Assembly: GCF_015182285.1 (NCBI RefSeq)
Contig: NZ_PRDM01000001.1
Coordinates: forward strand, 744,001 to 808,000
From: Flavobacterium hungaricum
GTDB taxonomy: Bacteria; Bacteroidota; Bacteroidia; Flavobacteriales; Flavobacteriaceae
Direction: 5' to 3'
DNA: 64,000 nt
The notes beneath the pieces were generated by a model, which worked only from the letters and a program-made list of their open reading frames with translations, was not told where the DNA came from and did not search any database. Made by a program: the position numbers and the translations under genes. Below are positions 33,876 to 41,593 of this stretch, piece after piece (the first letter of the stretch is position 1; each line of letters starts with the position of its first letter).

Positions 33876-33926
33876 TTATATTTATCTTTTCAATCCATTT
33901 ATTTAGTCTTATTGATTGGATCCAAT

Positions 33927-34292
33927 TTAAATTGTGTCATCAAGAGCATTTTTAGCTTCATCTATATTATCCAATATTCGCTTGTAATATTTATAGCTTG
34001 TATATTTTTTAGCGGCATTTTCAATTCTAATTATAAAACCTTTACTTTGAAAAACACCGCTCAATCTACCAAAATAACCTGATACATCTTCAAAGTCATC
34101 TTCGTTGTCTAATTGTTCGATAAACTCAATTGTTTTAATTTCATTTATCATTAGTAACGTCTCAATAATATTAAAATATAATACATGAGCATAATCATTT
34201 GGATGCAGCTTTTGATTATTGTGAATTAAGAATAACAATTCGGCATTTCGAAAAGGGAAAATGCAATTTTTTGAGTTAGTGTCAAATTTCAT
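33927..34292 (-). CDS. Small hypothetical protein (121 aa)
   Basis: 121 residues, mostly alpha-helical by appearance (DYAHVLYFNIIETLLMINEIKTIEFIEQLD; RIENAAKKYTSYKYYKRILDNIDEAKNAL), no signal peptide or membrane helix. No family recognised. Part of the minus-strand run of orphan genes 32368-37988; immunity-type function is inferred from context only. Confidence 0.5.
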   Translation of the reverse strand: MKFDTNSKNCIFPFRNAELLFLIHNNQKLHPNDYAHVLYFNIIETLLMINEIKTIEFIEQLDNEDDFEDVSGYFGRLSGVFQSKGFIIRIENAAKKYTSYKYYKRILDNIDEAKNALDDTI

Positions 34293-34376
34293 TTTTAAAA
34301 TTTAGAGTTAGAAATTATTAATATGGAAATTGAAAATAGACGACAAACAGGTTTAATAGTTTTGAAAATAAGAAAT

Positions 34377-34886
34377 TTAAGAATCTATTTTTAATAAATA
34401 TTTTTCTAAATCAAAATTCGGATTAGGATTTTCCTCATATTCTCTTTTTATCACTTCTGGTGAAAGAAAAATAGTGTAGCCATTTTGAAAACTTCCTCTT
34501 TCGTGAACCTCTTTGACTAATAAATAGTCATTTTCCCAACCAAGACTGTCAGCGATATTTTTGAGAACAGAAACTATTCGATGATGATTGCGATTGTATT
34601 TTTCTAAATTCCATACAAACGAATACGTGCTCTCATCAAAAGACATTGGCAGCCAGATATCAGACTTTGTTGATAAAGTAAAATTTTGTTGAAACGTTCG
34701 GAAACTATCCAGATTAAAAATATCAGAATAGATTTCTTCGCCATGTTCTGTGTAGATAACCGAATCTCCTGTAAAGCCAAATTCTAAACAATTACTGAGA
34801 TCATCATCTTGATTAATTAGTGCTATTAAATCTTCAACGTTGTTGTATATCAGTTTTTTATCACCTAAAAATTTTGGAAGAAACAT
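34377..34886 (-). CDS. Hypothetical protein, putative immunity type (169 aa)
   Basis: 169 residues, acidic. Features: NNVEDLIALINQDDDLSNCLEFGFTGDSVIYTEHGEEIY in the N-terminal half; WLPMSFDESTYSFVWNLEKYN in the middle; a Tyr/Glu/Pro/Asn-rich C-terminus (EYEENPNPNFDLEKYLLK). No family recognised, no membrane segment. Same strand and spacing as its neighbours. Followed on the upstream side by a 314-bp gap with only a micro-ORF and repeats. Confidence 0.5.
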   Translation of the reverse strand: MFLPKFLGDKKLIYNNVEDLIALINQDDDLSNCLEFGFTGDSVIYTEHGEEIYSDIFNLDSFRTFQQNFTLSTKSDIWLPMSFDESTYSFVWNLEKYNRNHHRIVSVLKNIADSLGWENDYLLVKEVHERGSFQNGYTIFLSPEVIKREYEENPNPNFDLEKYLLKIDS

Positions 34887-34925
34887 TTTTGATTTGATCA
34901 GTATGTTGAGTACTGTTTTTAGGTC

Positions 34926-35027
34926 CTATACTATTTCATTATACGGCACTTTTTCGTAATCATACCCATATTTAACACTGCTAAAATGCCAGCTTCCTCT
35001 TAATTTATTTGGTGTGTAAAGTTTCAT
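34926..35027 (-). CDS. Micro-ORF of 33 aa, possible gene fragment
   Basis: ATG at 35027 opens MKLYTPNKLRGSWHFSSVKY and continues for 13 more residues to a TAG at 34926. The coding-like composition and a clean start suggest the N-terminal remnant of a larger gene or a small protein. Nothing else in the 34887-35200 gap is coding; the right part contains repeat copy 1 (35112-35197). Confidence 0.3.
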   Translation of the reverse strand: MKLYTPNKLRGSWHFSSVKYGYDYEKVPYNEIV

Positions 35028-35111
35028 TTTTTTTAGACTAATAAGTAGGAAGATTTTAATTTTCTTTTAAAACACCAATTTATAATTATTTAACCACGAT
35101 CGCGTGGATTT

Positions 35112-35197
35112 GCAATCCGTACCCGAAGCGATGACCACAAACATAATAAAATATACGGGTTTAAGAATTGATTAGGTACTGTTGTGTTAGTTTATTT
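35112..35197. repeat. ~86-bp direct repeat, copy 1
   Basis: Begins GCAATCCGTAC, continues through GATGACCACAAACATAATAA and ends at GGTACTGTTGTGTTAG plus TTTATTT. Nearly identical to 35884-35968 (a few substitutions), so the 35201-35746 gene is bracketed by direct repeats. A GGATTTGCAATCC palindrome begins the copy. Confidence 0.85.
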
Positions 35198-35200
35198 AAA

Positions 35201-35746
35201 TTATTTGTTATCCTGCGCTTCCCATCTGCCGTACTTTTTCCTTTTTTCAATTTGATGTAAAGCTAATTTTCGTATTTCTTCATCTTCTGATTGTGAAATT
35301 TTTTCTAATGCTTCAATATTATAAGGTTCTGGCTGTGCGCCAATTGCATAAATGACTTTTCGAATAAAAGGATATTTAAGGTCATCGTCATGTTTGTGAA
35401 AATCAGGTAATTCTGAGATTATTTGGATTAAATAGTTTATACTATTTTCATCATTATTGTAATATTGTTGTAACGATGTAATAATTTGTTCATGATCATG
35501 ATGCCAGTATTCTAATAAAAAAAAATGCAATAGTTTTATAAAATCACTTTCCGACATAGAAATTGGAAATCTCCACAATATTGCGTTAAATCTTCTGTTG
35601 AAAACAGAATCATTTTTTGACTCTAATAGCAATTGTTTAAGCTCTTTAAAATTTGCTTTATAAGGAAATATAGGCAATAATTCCTCTCTACTAATTCGAA
35701 AATTTTTATGAAAAATCTCCCAATCTTTTTCTGATACTTTTATCAT
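35201..35746 (-). CDS. Hypothetical helical (HEAT-like) protein between direct repeats
   Basis: 181 residues, predicted all-helical: FKELKQLLLESKNDSVFNRRFNAILWRFP, DFIKLLHFFLLEYWHHDHEQIITSLQQYY, NYLIQIISELPDFHKHDDDLKYPFIRKVIYAIG, and a final DEEIRKLALHQIEKRKKYGRW. The last part resembles a HEAT repeat. HEAT-like proteins of this size occur as immunity partners, but no family is certain. The gene is exactly bracketed by direct repeats (35112-35197 and 35884-35968), suggesting a mobile or duplicated cassette. Confidence 0.55.
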   Translation of the reverse strand: MIKVSEKDWEIFHKNFRISREELLPIFPYKANFKELKQLLLESKNDSVFNRRFNAILWRFPISMSESDFIKLLHFFLLEYWHHDHEQIITSLQQYYNNDENSINYLIQIISELPDFHKHDDDLKYPFIRKVIYAIGAQPEPYNIEALEKISQSEDEEIRKLALHQIEKRKKYGRWEAQDNK

Positions 35747-36063
35747 TTTTTTTTGCTCTTAGTATTACTTCAAAAAAACAAAATATTTTTATTAAATACT
35801 GTCAATGCATCGGCTTTTCCTAATGAAATATTTACTTAAGATATTTCTTTTGAACTATTTATGTGATCAAGATCCTGCAGATCGCAATCCGTTCCGCAAC
35901 GATGACCACAAACATAATAAAATATGCGGGTTTAAGAATTGATTGGGTACTGTTGTGTTAGTTTATTTTTGATAATTGATATGCTTTGTGGGCACGGATT
36001 GCAAATCCGCGCTATGGGATTTTGTACTTTAAAGATTTCATATATTTTTTGTGAGGGAAGTTG
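35747..36063. other. Gap with repeat copy 2 and inverted GGATT-GCAAATCC element
   Basis: 317 bp. The left ~130 bp is AT-rich without features. Repeat copy 2 follows at 35884-35968. At 35978-36008 a segment GCACGGATTGCAAATCCGCGC is an inverted relative of the GTGGATTTGCAATCCGTACC segment at 35103-35124. No gene seen. Confidence 0.6.
35884..35968. repeat. ~85-bp direct repeat, copy 2
   Basis: Second copy of the repeat at 35112-35197, same orientation, with GATGACCACAAACATAATAA and GGTACTGTTGTGTTAG intact. Distance between copies is 772 bp. Confidence 0.85.
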
Positions 36064-37215
36064 TTAAAATCTAAATTGACTGCAATCATCCTTAAAACCT
36101 GTTGGGCATATTCCGTTCATATTTTCAGATTCGAAATCAAGTGGTTCTGCAATTCCAAAATCGTTACAGATCTGCTTGAGTAATTCAGTTAAAGCATTTC
36201 TATTAAATGCAGCACAGTCTCTGCCTAATAAAAGTTTGTTAGGCTGATTTAGTTCTTCATTAAATCCTGCCCATATATATTCTGAAAAAATATTAATGTT
36301 CATTCCTACATATAAATATAATTGTAACGTCGGATATTGGCTCGTAGTCAGTAGTATGTCACCGCCTAGAATAGAGTGTTTTTTTTGGCCTATAACATCG
36401 ATATTGAATTTATAATTGATTAATTCACCACTTATATTTTCTTCATCAATTGTTAATTCATCAATCCATTCCTCTATAGGTTTTTCATTATTCCATCCGT
36501 CAATCTGATTTTTGGTAATGCTATCATTTAACATTGTATGAAGTAGGTCAATTGGAGGTCCCGTAATAGCGAGTATTTTATAAAGAAGGGCAACGATATT
36601 ATGTTGATTTAGCTCAAATTTGATAAAACTTCCGCTCCAACTGCCTACAGTTCTTCCATACGGACTTAATTTTTCAATGTTATCCTCTACTTCTTGAGAT
36701 ATTTTAAAAGTTGGCTTATACGAGTTTGAATTCACTTTTTTAAAACACCAATTTTTATCAAGTGGTTTTTTGCTGAGCTGGTGCAGTTCTTCCAAAGAAA
36801 AAAGATAATCCCATTCAAACCAGAAAAACTCATCCGGATTCAATTTTAAATATTCGTATGCAAATCTAAAAATAAGTTCAGTGTTATCGTCTCTGACCTT
36901 TTCTATATAGGCAAGAGAACAAAGATTGCCGTCCGGAATAAAATTGTCAAATTCCTGATCCAGTCCCAGATTAATATCCTCCATATTCACGCCCTGAATA
37001 TTAAAAATAAAACCAATATCTTCAGTACTAACAGTCTTAGTATTGTCTAGTATCCCGATGCTGGTATGTCTAAAAGTGCCGTCTTCAAAAAAAGATTTTG
37101 CATTACCATAATCAAACATGGTATTTATTCTGAATGCAACTGTAGAAGCATCTGCAAACACCCTTTCGGGATCATGATTTTTCCAGCTTTTTAATATATG
37201 TGCGTAAGTTCCCAT
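36064..37215 (-). CDS. Large hypothetical soluble protein (383 aa)
   Basis: 383 residues, acidic, no signal or membrane segments. Notable segments: an N-terminal GTYAHILKSWKNHDPERVFADAS, a Trp/Phe-rich NPDEFFWFEWDYLFSLEELHQL (about 120-141), GRTVGSWSGSFIKFELNQHN (about 183-202) and a C-terminal NMNGICPTGFKDDCSQFRF with two Cys. I do not recognise the family. It is in the same-strand run as the immunity-type genes, yet larger than a typical immunity protein. It could be an effector-linked or structural partner. Confidence 0.55.
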   Translation of the reverse strand: MGTYAHILKSWKNHDPERVFADASTVAFRINTMFDYGNAKSFFEDGTFRHTSIGILDNTKTVSTEDIGFIFNIQGVNMEDINLGLDQEFDNFIPDGNLCSLAYIEKVRDDNTELIFRFAYEYLKLNPDEFFWFEWDYLFSLEELHQLSKKPLDKNWCFKKVNSNSYKPTFKISQEVEDNIEKLSPYGRTVGSWSGSFIKFELNQHNIVALLYKILAITGPPIDLLHTMLNDSITKNQIDGWNNEKPIEEWIDELTIDEENISGELINYKFNIDVIGQKKHSILGGDILLTTSQYPTLQLYLYVGMNINIFSEYIWAGFNEELNQPNKLLLGRDCAAFNRNALTELLKQICNDFGIAEPLDFESENMNGICPTGFKDDCSQFRF

Positions 37216-37273
37216 TTTTTACATATTCTAATTTATGATTGTCTCGATCATTGCAGAGTTTTGAAATAATTAA

Positions 37274-37452
37274 TCATCGAAATAAAAATTCGGGATCAAA
37301 GGCCAATATTTCGTTCCAGTATTTTCCTTCCTGCACTAATTCTGCCATTCTTAAAAGTAAATAAGGCAGATGGCTGTGTATTCTAAAACTAAATCTTGTG
37401 CATTTTCAACAGCCAGTAAAAAGATGATTAAGAGCGCTGAATATTTTTTCAT
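37274..37452 (-). pseudogene. Frameshifted small gene remnant
   Basis: ATG at 37452 begins a signal-like MKKYSALLIIFLLAVENAQD that stops after 33 codons. In the next frame the sequence continues as FRIHSHLPYLLLRMAELVQE and runs 19 more residues to a TGA at 37274. The total length is not a multiple of three, so one indel explains both halves. The ATG overlaps the stop of the upstream gene (ATGA, 37449-37452), evidence for former translational coupling. Parent family unknown. Confidence 0.5.
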
Positions 37453-37988
37453 TTTGATTTTATTATTAAAATTATTAAGATTAGGATCAGTGGAACAATA
37501 GATATAAGAAAATAAGAACTTCCAAAAGCATTGTCTTTTGCAGGAACTAAATAGCTTTTGTCTCCTAAAAACGCCACGCCGTTAATACTATTTTTCAATA
37601 CTTTTATTGTTTTTTTATTTTTATAATCTTTATGATCTAAGACGGTTTGAACCACGTAGTGGCAAATCATTTCCTGTTTAATTTTAGAATGTAATAAATT
37701 ACCTTTAATTATTGTGTAATCCTTGAAAGTTGGAGAAGATGTCATATTTGACCTAGTCTGAACTTCAATATAAGCAGTATCAACTATAAAGAAATCCTCT
37801 TTTAAATATTTTTCAGGATTAGATAGCGCGATGTAATTTTGGTAATTTTTTATAAAGTGTATTGTTATATTTCCCTCGTTGAATCCATGTATTGCAAGTG
37901 AAATGGTAACAAAAAGTGAAAATATAAGATGTGCTATGACTATAATTTTAATTATTTTATATTTTTTAAAAAAAGGAATGTTTTCCAT
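37449..37988 (-). CDS. Two-helix membrane protein, hypothetical (179 aa)
   Basis: 179 residues: N-terminal helix IIKIIVIAHLIFSLFVTISLAI (about 13-34), an extracytoplasmic domain (TYIEV-type strands, FKDYTIIKGNLLHSKIKQEMI, KTIKVLKNSINGVAFLGDKSYLV), and a C-terminal helix SSYFLISIVPLILILIILIIKSK. Topology is similar to the DUF3592-like gene at 32965-33471. Function unknown. Its stop codon overlaps the start of the broken gene downstream by 4 bp. Confidence 0.55.
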   Translation of the reverse strand: MENIPFFKKYKIIKIIVIAHLIFSLFVTISLAIHGFNEGNITIHFIKNYQNYIALSNPEKYLKEDFFIVDTAYIEVQTRSNMTSSPTFKDYTIIKGNLLHSKIKQEMICHYVVQTVLDHKDYKNKKTIKVLKNSINGVAFLGDKSYLVPAKDNAFGSSYFLISIVPLILILIILIIKSK

Positions 37989-38415
37989 TTACTTCAATTT
38001 ATAGTGCTTATCTGTTTCTTTTAATGACATCAAATTAATTCTTAAAAAAGAAGTCAATTTTAAACGCCCTAAAATAGAGTATTTTCAATAACTATCGCAT
38101 AAAAAATAAAAAATGAGAAAAAATTAGATAGGGAAGAAGCTGAAGAAATCGTCAGCCGTTAATTGATTTTAATAACCTTTTGATAAATAATTGATATTTC
38201 TATTTTTGAGATGTTAATATTATGAATTTATGTGAGAATAATATATTTTTTTGTAGGAAGTGTTTGGTTGTGTTGAATTAAAATTATAGTTTTAACAAAT
38301 TTTCAGAAAATAGTAGTAAAATATAACCTCGCCATTGAAGCATATCGGCTCTACAAGGTTTTTATTTCTATTTTGATTGTAACTAACACTATTTGCCGAT
38401 TTAAAATTTCTATAT
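37989..38415. other. Intergenic region upstream of LamG copy 2
   Basis: 427 bp without a gene, between divergent transcripts. A TTTG (38179-38182), 18-bp spacer, TATTTTTG (38201-38208) is a full Flavobacterium-type promoter pointing at LamG copy 2 and implies a leader of about 200 nt. No riboswitch is recognised in the leader. Confidence 0.5.
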
Positions 38416-39339
38416 ATGAAGAAACTATTACTCACTTTAATGTTTGTAAACTGTTTAAATATTTATGCTCAGAATCCCGTTCAGGAATTTAATTTCAACG
38501 GAAATTTGAATAGTGCCGACAATACCATTTCGTTTTTGGGAACTGCGGCATTTGTAAACGACAGAATGGGGGCAGCCAAAGGAGCTCTTAGACTTACAAA
38601 TAAAGCTTTTCAAGCTGTAGTGGGTGATCTTCCCCAAGGTAATAAACCTCGAACGATATCGGTATGGGTAAAATTTAATGCGGTTACAGCACCTCATCAT
38701 ATCTGGGGTTACGGTACAGCTGTAAGTTCTCAATATTTTGGATTATCTCAGCAGGCTTCGGCTGGAAGTAATTCAGATTTAAGTCTTATTGGCTGGGAAA
38801 CGGCGAATAATGCAACCATTTCGGTACCGCTTGCTAAAGAGGTTTGGTATCATTACAGTGTAACGTACGACGGAAATATATCAAAAATATATCGTAACGG
38901 CGAGTTGTTAAAAACGGTAGAAGGAATTCCGCGTCTTACGAAAGGGTATATTTTGACAATCGGTAAAATGAATACTACAACGTCTATAAATGCCGATATT
39001 GATGATCTAAAGTTATACAGTGTTGCCATGACAGACGAACAGGTTTTGGAGTCTTATAATAGCTCTAAACCGTCGAATATGCCTAAAACAGCACCAGCAC
39101 CAGCTCCTAGTAACGAAAAAACGGTTACTGCAGCACTAGTAAAAACAGCTGCTCCGGCAAAAGCTCCGGCTCCTGTTACAACAGCGATAACAGCAACGCC
39201 GGATACAAATAATTATACTAAAAATGTTGAGGTTTTCTCGCAGGGTAAACAAATTATGGGGGCAAACGCCTCTAATATTGACGATTTACCAGAAGGCACT
39301 TATTTGTTGAAAATAACAAAAAAGGCAGCAAAAAAGTAA
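38416..39339 (+). CDS. Secreted LamG-domain protein with T9SS-type C-terminal tail (copy 2)
   Basis: 307 residues, paralogue of 31331-32245 throughout. Signal peptide MKKLLLTLMFVNCLNIYAQ; LamG domain with TISVWVKFNA, EVWYHYSVTYDGNISKIYRNGELL and INADIDDLKLYSVAMTDEQV; then a Pro/Ala-rich linker (TAAPAKAPAPVTTAITATP) longer than in copy 1. The same C-terminal module follows (KNVEVFSQGKQIMGAN, DLPEGTYLLKIT, KKAAKK). Likely secreted by the type IX system. As with copy 1, a convergent SUKH-3 gene lies downstream. Confidence 0.85.
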   Translation: MKKLLLTLMFVNCLNIYAQNPVQEFNFNGNLNSADNTISFLGTAAFVNDRMGAAKGALRLTNKAFQAVVGDLPQGNKPRTISVWVKFNAVTAPHHIWGYGTAVSSQYFGLSQQASAGSNSDLSLIGWETANNATISVPLAKEVWYHYSVTYDGNISKIYRNGELLKTVEGIPRLTKGYILTIGKMNTTTSINADIDDLKLYSVAMTDEQVLESYNSSKPSNMPKTAPAPAPSNEKTVTAALVKTAAPAKAPAPVTTAITATPDTNNYTKNVEVFSQGKQIMGANASNIDDLPEGTYLLKITKKAAKK

Positions 39340-39360
39340 ATTGATTTCTAAAAAAAAAAC

Positions 39361-39388
39361 AAAAGCCTTCTGAATTCAGAAGGCTTTT
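39361..39388. terminator. Terminator after LamG copy 2
   Basis: Perfect 28-bp palindrome (half AAAAGCCTTCTGAA) with A- and T-runs, 22 nt after the LamG stop and 6 nt before the micro-ORF stop on the other strand; can work in both directions. Confidence 0.9.
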
Positions 39389-39393
39389 TGTTT

Positions 39394-39471
39394 TTAGCTC
39401 AATACGCTGATCACTACAAATAAAACAACGAGTAATATAACGGCGTATCTTGTGATTTTTGAGGTTTGCAT
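39394..39471 (-). CDS. 25-aa membrane microprotein
   Basis: ATG at 39471 encodes MQTSKITRYAVILLVVLFVV plus ISVLS and stops with TAA at 39394. A short basic N-terminus followed by one perfect membrane helix is the pattern of real small membrane proteins (or type I toxin-like peptides). An A-rich leader precedes the ATG and the bidirectional terminator follows at 39361-39388. No family assigned. Confidence 0.45.
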   Translation of the reverse strand: MQTSKITRYAVILLVVLFVVISVLS

Positions 39472-39566
39472 TTTTTTGTATTTAAATGTTCTTTTTTCAA
39501 AGATATAGAATTGATTGTTTTATCAAAACTTAATTTTCTCTATTTGTTGTATTCCGTTTAAGGAAA

Positions 39567-40172
39567 TCAGAAATTCCAGGGATTTTTTAACAGTTTTTTA
39601 TTTAAAGGGAGGGGATCTGCAGGCAATTCTTTTCCTAAACTAGGAATCCATTCTAAAGTTGTTTCTTGTAAAATTACAGCGTCATTGGGGCCAAAAAATA
39701 TTTTTTGAAAAGTATCAAAAGCATTATCAGCAATAAAGAAAAAGTCAGGAATAAAAGTATGAATATAAAATCTGCCGTCTCCATCCATAAAGAGACTGCA
39801 GTTTTCTCTTAATTGACCAACAAAATAAATCTGCGTTCCGAGTAATACAGAAAAATAATATTCATCGTCTTCATTTGTAACGTCGATATCTTTTGAAGCA
39901 TTAAAAATATTTGTTTTATAAAAATCTGCTATTATAGTATTTTCAAGATAATCGACACCCATTACATCAATCTGTTCAATTGATGGAGTTCGGCTTATTT
40001 GCAGACCTCCAAAGACTGTAATAAACTCAATTATTTTTTTCGGAAACAATTTGTAAAGCGGCGCATGTTGGATTTGCGAAGTTATATCACGGTTTTTACT
40101 CCATCCGGCTTTTATTAATATTTCCTCTACTTTAGTGTAATCACCAGAAATTTTCTTTTTTTTGTTTTGCAT
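39567..40172 (-). CDS. SUKH-3-like immunity protein (copy 2)
   Basis: 201 residues, paralogue of 32368-32940. Shared features: KVEEILIKAGWSKNRDI at the start, LFPKKIIEFITVFGGLQI (SUKH FGG-L signature, about 46-63), SVLLGTQIYFVGQLRENCSLFMDGDGRFYIH (about 110-140), then IPDFFFIADNAFDTFQKIFFG. Expected role: neutralise a nuclease-type toxin. No cognate toxin nearby. Convergent with LamG copy 2, as copy 1 is with LamG copy 1. Confidence 0.75.
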   Translation of the reverse strand: MQNKKKKISGDYTKVEEILIKAGWSKNRDITSQIQHAPLYKLFPKKIIEFITVFGGLQISRTPSIEQIDVMGVDYLENTIIADFYKTNIFNASKDIDVTNEDDEYYFSVLLGTQIYFVGQLRENCSLFMDGDGRFYIHTFIPDFFFIADNAFDTFQKIFFGPNDAVILQETTLEWIPSLGKELPADPLPLNKKLLKNPWNF

Positions 40173-40233
40173 TATTTAGTACAATTTTTAAGATTTAGAA
40201 AAACAATTAATTTCTTCGTTTTTAACTTCTTTA

Positions 40234-40392
40234 TTATTCTAATGTTATTAAGTAGTTTTTATAAGATTCAAGTTTTTCCAACATTTCCCTTGATGCATTT
40301 GTTTTAGAATGATTATTAAATTCAATACAACTTTCAGGAACATTATTATCAAAATGCGAATCAACCATAAAGAGACTTTTTCTAAACTCCAT
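40234..40392 (-). CDS. Small hypothetical protein (52 aa)
   Basis: ATG at 40392 (MEFRKSLFMVDSHFDNNVPE) runs to TAA at 40234, ending MLEKLESYKNYLITLE. The composition is coding-like, with a helical C-terminus. It overlaps the end of the upstream gene (40382-40876) by 11 bp in another frame, typical of coupled genes. Possibly a small immunity partner or a truncated gene; no family known. Confidence 0.45.
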   Translation of the reverse strand: MEFRKSLFMVDSHFDNNVPESCIEFNNHSKTNASREMLEKLESYKNYLITLE

Positions 40393-40876
40393 TGTAATAG
40401 AATATTGAGTATTGTTTTTTTATTTCATTGAAAAATAGATGGATAGCTATTCTGTCATTAATAGATTGGTATAATGTTCTTTCTTCTCCATCAACATCAA
40501 TAGAATAATTACAGAATATATCTGTAGAATCTTCAATGTCTGGAAAATGGGTAGTATCAATTTCAAAATTGTATGCTAATATTTTTTCTTTCCAAAGTGA
40601 ATAATCTTCACCATTTTTAAGAAATTGAAGATTGTTTTCTGTCAATTTTTCGCTCCATATTAATCTTATGTAATCAATCTTAATGAAATGATAAGAAGAA
40701 ATAAAAGCTTCTATAATTTTAAAAACAGTTTCATAATTGAATTGATTGCCTGGAAATTCACCATTAAAAACTGCTGTAAATAATTCTCTATTATCAATAG
40801 TGGTAATATATTCTATATTTTTTTCATGAAATTGATCTAGCCATTCTTTTGTTACTTTTAATGTGTTAGTTGACAT
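40382..40876 (-). CDS. Hypothetical protein, putative immunity type (164 aa)
   Basis: 164 residues, acidic, soluble. Features: KVTKEWLDQFHEKNIEYITTIDNRELFTAVFNGEFPGNQFNYE near the N-terminus, a helical FKIIEAFISSYHFIKIDYIRLIW (about 53-75), and a beta-rich end DIFCNYSIDVDGEERTLYQSINDRIAIHLFFNEIKKQYSIFYYN. No named family. Overlaps the 52-aa gene downstream. Confidence 0.5.
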   Translation of the reverse strand: MSTNTLKVTKEWLDQFHEKNIEYITTIDNRELFTAVFNGEFPGNQFNYETVFKIIEAFISSYHFIKIDYIRLIWSEKLTENNLQFLKNGEDYSLWKEKILAYNFEIDTTHFPDIEDSTDIFCNYSIDVDGEERTLYQSINDRIAIHLFFNEIKKQYSIFYYNGV

Positions 40877-40961
40877 AGATTTTGTTTAGATAATTTGAAT
40901 TTTAAAATGGTGTGAAAAATATAAATTTGATATAATAAATCAATGCGTAAATTTTAAATTT

Positions 40962-41462
40962 TCAGCCTACAATTCCAGACTCTATATCTTCTATCAATGA
41001 TCCCCAAAAATAGCCGAGATCATTTTTCAGTAAATCAGGATCTATATCTAAAAGTTTGGTTTCTAATACAGCTGCATATTTTTTATGATTGTGATTTTCT
41101 CGATAATCACCAAGTTTTTGCTGCGGAATATCTATTTTCCATAAAGTATCAAGAACATAAAGCTGGCAGACAAAATTTTTAAGTGACTGCGCAAGAAAAA
41201 AATCAGAACCTCTGAAAATTTTTCTGGATTCTAAATTTAGAATTACAGGATCATTGTAAGCTGTATTTCCGATCAAAAGTTCTGATGTTGTCAGCAGAAC
41301 GAGCGAATTTGTAAACTCAAAATCCTGACAGTTATTGGGCAGTCCGATCTTTGAAAGCAGGTAAATTTCTTCTTCTGTAAGTATTTGCATTAAACTTGTA
41401 TCAATTTCTCTTTTTACTAAACAAGAACCAAAGTGCTCGATTATTTTATTTTCTAATACCAT
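40962..41462 (-). CDS. SUKH-4-like immunity protein
   Basis: 166 residues. EEEIYLLSKIGLPNNCQDFEFTN (about 29-51) is a SUKH-like 'GLP' start, followed by LLIGNTAYNDPVILNLESRKIF (about 62-83) and FLAQSLKNFVCQLYVLDTLWK (about 88-108), the usual SUKH-4 order: a residue-description strand pair, then the helix in which the ligand site lies. SUKH-4 proteins act as immunity proteins in Bacteroidetes and others. Assignment by pattern only. No toxin neighbour. Confidence 0.6.
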   Translation of the reverse strand: MVLENKIIEHFGSCLVKREIDTSLMQILTEEEIYLLSKIGLPNNCQDFEFTNSLVLLTTSELLIGNTAYNDPVILNLESRKIFRGSDFFLAQSLKNFVCQLYVLDTLWKIDIPQQKLGDYRENHNHKKYAAVLETKLLDIDPDLLKNDLGYFWGSLIEDIESGIVG

Positions 41463-41593
41463 TTGCTTTTCTTCTTTTTGATCTAAAATCTTCCTTACTT
41501 TGGCTTTGATTTGCTGCTTGTTTTTTGAAAATTATTTCAAGAAAAAATACAACAGCCCATTTAGTAAAAATAGAAGTTTAAAGTTAATCTCTC

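Noticed and set aside
36064..37215. Toxin gene for the immunity island
   Set aside because: No known toxin domain, secretion signal or delivery module was seen in this 383-aa protein, so I leave it as unknown.
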